From Chara braunii (lineage: Eukaryota; Streptophyta; Charophyceae; Charales; Characeae), in NCBI GenBank assembly GCA_003427395.1, contig BFEA01000188.1:2179188-2227431 (forward strand): a stretch of DNA of 48,244 bases. Direction: 5' to 3'. Made by a program: the position numbers and the translations under genes. The number at the start of each line of letters is the position of its first letter. Within the stretch, counting starts at the first letter, position 1. This document shows, in pieces, positions 40,138-48,244 of the stretch. The notes below the pieces were generated by a model. That model saw only the letters and a list, made by a program, of their open reading frames with translations. It did not search any database and was not told where the DNA came from.

Positions 40138-40801
40138 TGGTTATAAAATATATCAGGAAGGAAGTACGAGAGAAGATGAGGCGAACAAGCAAAGACAAAG
40201 CACACCAGGCATTGTCAAGCAAAGAAGGTTGAGTTGGAAAGAAAGTGCGACTTCTAAGACCATAGGACTCAGGAGAACAATCAGAATCGTCGACATTAGA
40301 AGGAACAATGGGAACACCAGAATCAAAGACCACTAGAAGAAGGACACCAGTAACAGTCAGAAGAGGACAACAAGATCAGATCAAGGCAAAGATACTACCG
40401 TTGTTCTGCACAGTAGTCAGCAGTCAAATAAATTTTATTGCATAAGTATTGCATGATGCCTCAATAAACATTATATCAATCCCATCACCAAAATCGCCGA
40501 TGCCAACAACAATCACCAATCTGGTGCGGACAACAATAGCAGACAAGTTTGTTTACAGGTTGATTCCAGATCTGACGATGCCAAGGTTGCTGGTCGACAA
40601 TCCGAAGAATAGAAAGAAGGTAAAATTATTTACGCTCCTTATGGATGTCTGATTTACGAATGGGCAGATTGAGGTGTTCGAAAAAGATGAAGGGATGCGA
40701 CTTTTTCCTACTAGCTGCTAGTAAAGAAGAAGAAACAGGAACTAAGTCGGGTAAGGGTCCCCCCTATTAAGTCAACGAAATTTTTTGTGGAGATAAAATG
40801 A
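40138..40801. other. Spacer between LINE ORF1 and ORF2 remnant
   Basis: No endonuclease motif is found. This is where about 2 kb of ORF2 should be, so a deletion is inferred. Confidence 0.5.
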
Positions 40802-41293
40802 AAACTGCCAACGGAGATTGAAATAGGGGCTGAAAAAAAGGAAGTAGCGGTCCTCCTGCTGGATATGGAAAAAGCCTACGACAAGGCAGGTTGGGCATTC
40901 GTATCCACTACCTTGTCTAGAATGGGCTTTAGCCCAAGCTTCTTAAATTGGGTACATGCTATGTGTGCTAATGCCACATCTGTTGTGATGTTGAACGGAC
41001 ATCTCTCGGATAAATTTTCTTTGACCAGGTCCCTGAGGCAGGGTTGTCCCTTGGCGCCCCTGCTGTTTGTTTTACAATTAGAAGTATTGCTTGATAATAT
41101 TAGAAATAATGAGGGTATCTCAGGATTGAGGCTGTCCCCTTCCCTACATTGGAAGGCATGTGCGATTGCAGACGACTTGACGGTGGCCTGTGAAAACACC
41201 ACCGCCTCATTAGGGGAACTCAGAAGAGTTTTAGAAGAATATTGCTCACTATCGGAAGCCTCAATCAATTGGACTAAATCCGTTTACTTCTAA
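40802..41293 (+). pseudogene. LINE ORF2, RT core fragment
   Basis: The frame is open from 40802. VAVLLLDMEKAYDKAGW carries the first catalytic Asp region, LRQGCPLAPLLFVLQLEVL is RT motif 4-5 (usually RQGCPLSP-LF), and CAIADDLTVACE contains the catalytic ADD pair, normally YADD/FADD. EASINWTKS is the segment after it. It ends at a TAA (41291-41293). The two Asp residues are kept, but Tyr/Phe is replaced by Ile. Confidence 0.9.
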
Positions 41294-42328
41294 CCTAATA
41301 TATATTAACTTAAAGTGAACTGGGGGTTATGTCTGATTCCTAATGATAACTCGGAGAGGTTCCTTGGTATCCAAGTCTCCCTCTCCAATTGCTCAAAGAC
41401 TCAAGACCAACTGCTCTCTGACAGAGTGACAGCAAAAATTCATTCATGGCTAACAAACTACAGGCTCTCCCTGTTGGGGAGAGCACTGGTGTTGTCTTCA
41501 GCAGCTTTTTCGGTGCTTTGGTTTCCCCTCTCAATTTGTTTGCTGGGTGAGGAGGCGTGCAACAGTATTCGGCGAGCCAGCGCCAGATACATATGGAAAC
41601 CGGTGGCTGATGAGGACCAGGGCTTCATCATTAAAGTGTCCTGGGATGCTATAACTCTGCCAAGACGCCAAGGGGGACTGGGAGTGTTGGATCCCCATAC
41701 CCAAAACTTAGGATTGCTGGCTAAGTGGGTAGTGAAGGCAATGTTCGAAGATCCTTCCAAGCTTTGGATCAGATTGGCTGAGTACATTATGGGCCAAGAA
41801 TGAGCCTTAATGGCAGAAGGCAGTGTATGGCAATGCTGTCTAATGCCTTCCTTTTTGAACAGACGAATAAAATCCAGAACTTGGCGTGGTATTTTGTTTG
41901 CTTGGAAAAAGATCCTCCCACAAGCGGTAAAACAACCTAGTTCTAGGTTGAAAGTGGCCAATCAAAATCTGTTTGACAACCAATGGATAGTTTCGCCAGA
42001 TGGAAGTGTTTTTTCGGCAAAAGACGTAAATGGGAATTTCAGAAGAGCTTGGGTAGAGAAAGGAGTTCTACAGATCAAGCATATTTGGAATCCAGAAGTA
42101 GAAGATTGGGTAACTAGTGATGGATTAAAAGCCCTTCTTCCTCGTCTGCGACAAGTTCCAGAGAACTTAAGCCACCTTCTGTACGCTATCCCCCCCCACT
42201 GGAAAACTATGTTAAAAGAAACTACAGAGTCTGGCGAAGGCTCCTGGCCGTTCTCAGAGACTGACCATCGGAAAGTCTGGAAGGTGTTGGGCCCAGACTT
42301 AAGTGACGGACTCCGCATTGAAGAATGA
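41294..42328 (+). pseudogene. LINE ORF2, RT thumb and connecting region
   Basis: Two ORFs (41315-41803 and 41810-42328) continue ORF2 in the same frame, split by a TGA at 41801-41803. RFLGIQVSLS, LSLLGRALVLSS and LPRRQGGLGVLDPHTQN are typical of plant LINE ORF2. NQWIVSPDGSVFSAKDV and the acidic stretch that follow correspond to the variable region before zf-RVT. It ends at TGA 42326-42328. Confidence 0.85.
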
Positions 42329-42685
42329 CACTTGGGAGTTACCAATGCTGTGGCAGGCCCTCTCCGGCGGGCACAAGAACAAACGCTGCTAAGCACTGTT
42401 GGGCTTACAGAAATTTCAGCGGAAAAGAAAATGTCTTCCACTGGGGGCTGGAGAAAACTTTTGTACAGAGTCGCTGTTGCATAGTTGGAACAAAACGCCA
42501 AACAAGACTTCAAATGACAGCAATGAATAGGAGAGGGTACCATTGATTCAGTACAACACAAAGGTGGGAGTTGGTTACCTTCAGACGCTGAGGCCGGTGC
42601 CTCCTTCCTCCTGGCCAGTAAGAGGTTCATCAGACTTAAAGGCCAGGAGGCTCGACAACCGGATTGGACAGCCCTGTGGAAGGGT

Positions 42686-43057
42686 ATGAGGAAAATCCCA
42701 TCCCAAAAGGCTGCTAATCTGATGTGGTTGCAGTCCCTGCAGGTGGTTCCTACGGCTCAATGGTTAGTTGCAAAAGGGATGGAGGTTTCGACCACTTGTG
42801 TGCGTTGTAACTGGGGATGGGAATCCAATGCCCATGTATGGGTATGCTGTCTACTTGCGGACGAAATTGGAATGTGGTGGACTTCCCACTGGACCAGGAT
42901 GGTGGGGGAGGCATTCCCTTGGAATGATGACTGGCTCGTCTTCGGTATCCTTCCTAAGCCGAACCTTCATTTCTCAGCAGGACTGGGGTACGTGGCACTG
43001 GTATGTAGAGGGATAGTATTGCAAGAAATTTGGAGAGCAAGGAACGGGTGTCTTTAA
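42686..43057 (+). pseudogene. LINE ORF2, zf-RVT zinc-binding domain
   Basis: The 123-codon frame contains LMWLQSLQVVPTAQWLVAKG, then C38-X2-C41, H50 and C54 with VWVCC, the RT zinc-binding domain found at the C-terminus of plant L1-like ORF2. IVLQEIWRARNGCL is also typical of these proteins. The 350 bp before it show coding traces in shifting frames. Confidence 0.85.
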
Positions 43058-43823
43058 AAAGGAAAAAGTCACAGTCTTTCAGCAACAGCACCAGATCAGA
43101 AATAATTTGAGACTCATGATTATGGCAGACTGGAGAGCTTGCTTGAATCCGCAAGGGAGAACCCGTAAGTGGTTCTTGAAAACTTGGGCCAGGGGTAATG
43201 TACTGGCCTCCATCGACAGTAACAGAAAGTTGGAGCTATGTAATTGGTGAAAGCCGGAATAGGCTTGGCCCGACCCAAGTTTACCACCACGGTTCAAGTG
43301 GCTAGGCAGGCCGCAGTAGGCCTGAGGATTGTACCCAGAGTTTGCAATCAGTTGGATTGAACTTTAATAGTGGAAAATTCATGATGACGGCGGAGGTTGG
43401 CAGATAGATGCGAGGATTGACATGGTCTTTTATGCGGTAAATCCTCCTCATTCAGCGGACATAGTAGAGGATCTGCAAGTCAAGCTCTTGCAGTTTCCTC
43501 CTTTCCTCTGTACATTCAAGATTTCATTTGAGGAAGCATAGTATTAGGGGACGCTGGACCTGGTTTCCAGCACTCAATCAAAGTGCCAGTGCCTAGGATA
43601 GACAAAATTTTCTCCTAGGCCCCTTTTTTTCAGGGCTTCAAGTTTGATTTTTGAGAAGTCAATTTGTGGTGGAGAGTTGAGTGGTCTCAGGATGCTGGAC
43701 CCGGTTTCCAGCAATGGTTTCTTGGTGACCCCGGGTTGAATTGTGAGGTCCCCGGCCTCGACCACTGGTTTTTGAATATAAAGGATACAACTTCTCAAAA
43801 AAAAAAAAAAAAAAAAAAAAAAA
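43058..43823 (+). other. LINE 3' end and poly-A tail
   Basis: Residual coding traces reach about 43540, then a 3' UTR containing two related segments (GCTGGACCTGGTTTCCAGCA at 43553 and GCTGGACCCGGTTTCCAGCA at 43694). A 26-nt A run ends it at 43823. Confidence 0.7.
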
Positions 43824-44215
43824 CTTCACAAATTCTGGATAAACGAATTAAGGAAAGGACATAATATAACTAAGATTGTTGAGTTATGGGAAGACGGACA
43901 ATATTAAAAAAAAAAAAAAAAAAAAGACGACGACGCCGGAGACGAACGATTTTGGGCACATTGGCAGCATCATACGTGTGTAAGCAGCACCACGCGGAGA
44001 AGTCGTTAACTGTCGGGTGGGGACATATGATACGACAAGGGTAAAAGACAAGGGCATCCGGGCAAATGTGGCACTAAGATAGAAAGGGTAAATTAATGGG
44101 GAAGGTGAGGTGCGAGGGACTGGTTGGAAAGAGCGCAATTCAAAGAGCATCGCGGAGATAGTATCCGCCGCTGAAATCTAGATGCATTGCGAGTTACTAC
44201 GGGGAATGCCATATG
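43824..44215. other. Spacer with second A run
   Basis: A second A run of about 20 at 43906-43925 lies 80 bp after the LINE tail and could be an alternative or second 3' end. No gene is recognised in the rest. Confidence 0.5.
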
Positions 44216-45182
44216 TGTAATAACCCTGTTCAGAAGTAGCCCGGGGCCTAGAACTCAGCCCCAGGCCACGCAGACCAACACAGGTCTGCGCTGGGCTGTG
44301 TGACCAGCACATGCCCAGATTTGAGAAGGCCGCACGCGGCTGTGGGACCAAGTGCTAGGCTTAGGAAATTCAAGAGTCAAAGTCAACTGTCAAGTCAAAG
44401 GTACCACGCCAGGCCCTTGGTTGGATACATCCACTTGTTGTGCGCAGGTACCAAGACATGCATCCAGGCCGAAGAGGATACAGTTTCATACCAATCCAGA
44501 CCCTTACCGGTGTTGAGATCTGGACGGCTGGAGTCTGCAGCAGCCGGGGTCCAGACCCCGAGTCAACACTACATAAGCGTGGACTCCCTGACTTTGACAT
44601 TCATTCATTCTGCCTTGAGTCCACGCTGACTCTATGACGCAGAAGGCGACGCTGGCTTAATGTTGCGACGCTGGTTGGACATTGGCATTTTGGCTGGCAC
44701 TTCGACATGGTCGCTGCCACGTAGGATACATATTGCTGAGGTGGCGACATTATGTGACTGGTATTGCTGTTCTGTTCAGTCATCACTTCCGGGAGATATC
44801 AAGGTTGTTGTATCATCACTTCAGGAGGAGATCGGGACTATGAGGAGGTTGTGATACATATCTGGATTCTTAATGTTGACAGGGCTCCAGCGCTGATTAT
44901 GGTCTGATAAGGTGCCACGTGGCACATTGTGACAAGACTTCGATATGTGTTCAGATTACTGGTTACTGTAGGTGGTGATAAAGGAAGGAGCCCGGAGAAG
45001 GAGTGGGCATTGTGATTTCCTCTCCCTTGTCTTTCCTCCCTCCTTCCTCTTCGTTTGTGTATGATTATCTCACCTCTCTCTCTTTCTGGATACTGTTCGA
45101 TTATTGGAACTATCAGCGGTAGCGACTCGATAATCTGGACTTACATTGTCAACATTCGTATTCACGACTTGGGTTCATTGCA
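44216..45182 (+). repeat. 5' LTR of third element
   Basis: Starts TGTAATAACCC and ends TTCATTGCA, 3 bp before a perfect PBS. Its length is about 967 bp. The partner LTR is outside the window, so the start is set by the TG rule and is uncertain by a few bases. It includes CTGCCACGTAGG and GGTGCCACGTGGCAC. Confidence 0.7.
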
Positions 45183-45185
45183 ATT

Positions 45186-45197
45186 TGGTATCAGAGC
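45186..45197 (+). promoter_or_regulatory. Primer-binding site of third element
   Basis: TGGTATCAGAGC is an exact complement of the plant initiator tRNA-Met 3' end. Confidence 0.92.
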
Positions 45198-46396
45198 TGT
45201 ACTCCTGATTGCGACACGACAACGAAGGCCTATGTGTGCAAGCGCCAGGTGGCGCCGGGTAAGTAGGGACTGCACACATGGCGAGATAATGATGACGAAG
45301 GTCTGTTGTTGAAGACGAAGATTGCTGGCGAGAAGAGTATTGCTGGCGTAGATACCAATCCCGACGCCCACGCTGATGTGGCAGTTGGGATACCAACCGG
45401 GATCGCGATAGAAGGTCGCGACTGTCTGCTGACGTGGCATATGATGTGCCACGTCCCAGGATCTGGTTGCTGACGTGGCAATCATTGCTGCGTTAGTCAC
45501 TCGCATGCGACAAGACCTTGCACAGAAGCTGATGTGGCTCTCGGAGGTGCTTATTGCTGACGTGGCATTGCTGACGCGGCAGGAGAGGATTACCGCACTT
45601 GTCTTCTAATGTGGTAATCACCTGCTGACGTGGCAGGAAAGGATTACCGCACTTGTCTTCTGATGTGGTGATCACCTGCTGACGTGGCTTTACTCCTTGG
45701 GTTGGTGAGGCAGTAGAGGGCCGCCGTGTTCACGATGAGTGCCCTCCTGCTAACGTGGCACTGAAGTGGCGACAAGTCAGATTTGCTGACGTGGACACCC
45801 ACTTTTCGACTGGCTGGTTTGAGTACGGTATCAACAGACACGTGGATGAGGAACGTGGGAAAGGACAGAAAACACATTGCTGATGTGGCATCCCCAACAT
45901 TTGTTGATTGGATACCGCTGACATGGAAGTTCGCTATGTTGGTATGCTGGGAATGACACGTGGCAGGCAACATGTTGCCTGAGTGAGAGATTACATTCCG
46001 ACGACAACGGCTGTACAACTGATTGAATGGTGTTTGTACAGCTGTAGTGCCAACCGTTGATTGGTGTGTTGTAACGTATTGGCACAAGTATTGACGCAGG
46101 GAAGAAGAAGGATACTAACATATTGTCATTAATTGATGTTGGTACACTTACCCTGTGTTGCTTGTTGTGGTGCTATGCGTACTCACTTGTGTATGTATCT
46201 GATCACACGGTCTGAAGTGGTACCTGTAGAAATCTGAATAGGACGTCATCACACAGACTACGAACAAGAACAACATTAGTAGTAACTTGAATTTATTTTT
46301 CTTTTTTAGTTACAATAAATCTTTCTGTAGTTAGGACTGTGCTGCTGTAAAATTGACTATAGTTAATTGTTTATTTTTCAGCAAATATATCTCAAA
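45198..46396 (+). other. Leader with TGACGTGGC motif array
   Basis: TGCTGACGTGGC or a one-base variant occurs ten or more times between about 45366 and 45930. Two copies of a 54-bp unit are in tandem (45581-45634 and 45635-45688, GGATTACCGCACTTGTCTTC). A TTTATTTTTCAG tract directly upstream of gag (46370-46381) resembles a 3' splice site, so a leader intron is possible. No ORF is supported. Confidence 0.75.
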
Positions 46397-47602
46397 ATGT
46401 CTCAACCTGAAGGCACTTCTCAGACTCCCGAAGAACTGCCTCATGTTCGAACCAGACGACAAGTGGAAGAGCGGAAGAAAATACTAACCGCCCGCTTGAA
46501 CATATTGATCACTGAACTTCATGAGGCCGGCGCTGAGGCAGAAGCCCATGTCCGGGCATTGTATAACCTTGAGGCAGCACATGCTGCCATCGAAGCAGCT
46601 GAGACTGACACCGATGTCATGAAAGTTCAGGAGGTACTCATCAAGTGTCGTCAGTCACTTGATAAGTATATCATGGACCAGTTTAATGAGATTGCTAATG
46701 GAAGTGTGAAGAAAGAAGTGACAGAGGAGACAATGGATGAGAATATCCGTCAGCTTGAGGAAGCACTTGAGAAAGAGAAAATTCAAAAAGAGAAATTAAG
46801 AAGAGAAAAAGAAAGAAACAAACAGCAAGAACAGGAAGTAGATGAAATCAGACAAAATGTTGTAGTAACTGAAGGGGAAAAACAGACTATTTCTTTGAAC
46901 CAGCTTATAAGCTATCTTGCTCACATTGAAATAAGACTTGACCAACATGGTTTGCGACTTGATGAGCTTACTGCAGGCTTACAGACTGTCACTAACCTGG
47001 TCAAAGGGAAGAACAAGGTAGAAGAGACAAAGCAAGAAGAGAAACCGAAAAAACTGATGGGAGATGCCATAGAACATCTCAGAGTGAAAACCGACGAGAA
47101 GAAAGAAAAGAAACCCGACGTGAAGAAAGGGGAACCTTCGGATCCGCCGAGTCCGCCGCCGGAGTCCCCGAATAGAAAGAAAGAAGGCCCTACACAATCT
47201 GAGAAACCGAAGAAGAAATACGAAGTCAAAATGAAATTGCCTTTTACTTTCTGCAATACAAAAGATGAGAATTTGTTATTGTGGATTGCGGAGATACAAA
47301 CCTATTGTGGTACGGTACCTGTTGAGCTCGAGTCCCAGATGGCCTTCTCTACTTCTTGTCTAGGGGGGGAGGCTAAGGAATGGGTTTTGGCTGAAGCCAA
47401 TGCAGCCGGGTTCGATGATATTGGGGAGTGGGCTGGGACACTGACTCTAAAATAGTTCCTTGGAAAGATCAAGGAACGTTTCCTTGACAAGACGACGGCT
47501 GACAAGGCCTTCGACCAGCTCACAACCAATGGACAAAAACATTGGACCTCGGTGGAAGCTTTGTCCAGGGAGGTTGACCGGTTGCTGCAAGTTCCAGGCT
47601 AG
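46397..47602 (+). pseudogene. gag: Gag of third element, coiled coil, one TAG
   Basis: ATG 46397 (CAAAATGTC) is preferred over the upstream non-ATG start because it follows a splice-acceptor-like tract and opens a plausible N-terminus. Residues about 110-160 form a strongly charged coiled coil (NIRQLEEALEKEKIQKEKL), followed by QLISYLAHIEIRLDQHGLRL and a Lys/Pro/Glu-rich linker. The capsid-like gag domain starts near KMKLPFTFCN and includes LLLWIAEIQTYCG and LGGEAKEWVLAEANAAG. A TAG at 47453-47455 interrupts it just before FLGKIKERFLDKTTADKAF, and the frame then stays open to a second TAG at 47600-47602. The CCHC knuckle is not reached. Confidence 0.85.
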
Positions 47603-48244
47603 GTTACCAACCCGGACGTCCGGGACCCTTTTTTATTCCGGGTTGTCCGATCGGACAACTCTTCCGGTTGTCCGTGCGGGGCCCAGTGTCCGAGGTGCTG
47701 GAAAAATCACATGTGGGTCTGATGGGGTTTTCGGCCCTGTGGTGATGTTTTTAGGGGTTCGTAGTACCCCCCTTCCATCTGCCTGATTTTAGAGACACCA
47801 GTAGGGCCTCGAAAAACAAGACCGAAAATGACCCAGTCTGGGCCGTCAGATCTAAGAGATCTACGGCCCAGATCGGGTCAAATTTAAATTGAAATCAGCA
47901 CCCGCTCCCTCGCCCTCCTCCCCCTCCCAGCTTCCTTTTTATTCTTCTTCCTCCTCCTCCTCGTCCAAAAGGTCCCCTGCAAATATTTAGCAGGGTTTCC
48001 ATGCTTCTGAAAGGATGATCATTGGACTTCTGGAAGTCCTCAAGCAGGCCAGCAATATACCCTAGATTCGGATTCAGGTCTGTGTTCCAAGAGTTATGGG
48101 TTACAAACTTACTACAAACACTCGGTAGTTGTCTCGTTTTATTTTTTTTCCCCCCTTTTCTTACGTGCAGTGGCCCTAAGGGCCTCGCTCCACTCATCAG
48201 CACTTGCAGAAAAGAAAAACGGATGGCTTGTATGGTTCCAGTTT
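47603..48244. other. Unassigned right end
   Basis: After the gag frame closes, the sequence has short inverted motifs (CCGGACGTCCGG at 47612-47623; GGGCCGT with AGATCT, then AGATCT with ACGGCCC at about 47849-47873) and a CT-rich stretch at 47905-47965. I recognise neither gag/pol nor a host gene, so the retroelement may be interrupted here. Confidence 0.45.

Larger units (their letters stand above)
38300..43823 (+). mobile_element. L1-like LINE with internal deletion
   Basis: A plus-strand LINE with ORF1, a partial ORF2 and a 3' poly-A run (43798-43823). The 5' limit is uncertain, placed near the GC-rich start at about 38313. Only about 700 bp separate ORF1 from the middle of RT, so the endonuclease and N-terminal RT are deleted. 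It differs in sequence from the LINE nested at 20582-23212 and is a second family or lineage. Confidence 0.85.
44216..48244 (+). mobile_element. Partial third Ty3/gypsy-like LTR element
   Basis: 5' LTR, exact initiator-Met PBS, a 1.2-kb leader and gag. The element runs off the right edge or is cut near 47602. Pol is not visible, so Ty3/gypsy is inferred from the gag type and PBS. Confidence 0.75.

Overview
The window looks like repeat-rich nuclear DNA of a green-lineage eukaryote. A streptophyte such as the charophyte alga Chara is my best guess. That is inference from three Ty3/gypsy elements primed by initiator-Met tRNA, two L1-like LINEs with a zf-RVT zinc finger, telo-box-like AAACCCTAA motifs, ACGT-core arrays and dense simple repeats. 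I found no intact host protein-coding gene. Two assembly gaps (16319-16318+878 = 16319-17196, and 35123-35817) and one isolated N (11135) are present.

Layout. A 54-nt piece of U6 snRNA lies at 267-320. A complete but decayed chromovirus (Ty3/gypsy with chromodomain) fills 614-10840. It has matching LTRs, a perfect 5-bp target duplication (AATAG) and a primer-binding site (PBS), with gag, PR, RT, RNase H, IN and chromodomain in order. From 10990 to 17890 there are microsatellites, a G-box-rich tandem array carrying a 67-bp MITE, a Mutator-like MITE of 536 bp, more tandem repeats and a gap flanked by inverted repeats.

A second Ty3/gypsy element on the minus strand fills 17892-33478, flanked by CCGAG duplications. 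Its left LTR is interrupted by a 5'-truncated LINE (20582-23212) and by 1.47 kb absent from the right LTR. Its pol order is PR, RT, RNase H, a PHD finger, then integrase. The PHD finger shares the integrase reading frame, and no chromodomain is seen. Further protein-like minus-strand ORFs follow integrase.

From 33484 to 38010 there are dispersed and tandem repeats, including two copies of a composite repeat with a tRNA-like A/B-box segment, a 25-bp minisatellite around the second gap and a 453-bp tandem pair. A plus-strand LINE with ORF1 and a 5'-deleted ORF2 occupies about 38300-43823. The window ends inside a third LTR element: LTR 44216-45182, PBS, a leader packed with TGACGTGGC motifs and a coiled-coil gag interrupted by TAG.

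How it fits together. All coding sequence recognised belongs to retroelements, and every one is broken by stops or frameshifts. In the first chromovirus the stops fit C-to-T decay of methylated DNA. The strongest candidate for something new is the PHD-finger Ty3/gypsy element: a histone-tail reader joined to integrase would be an alternative to the chromodomain of chromoviruses for choosing integration sites.
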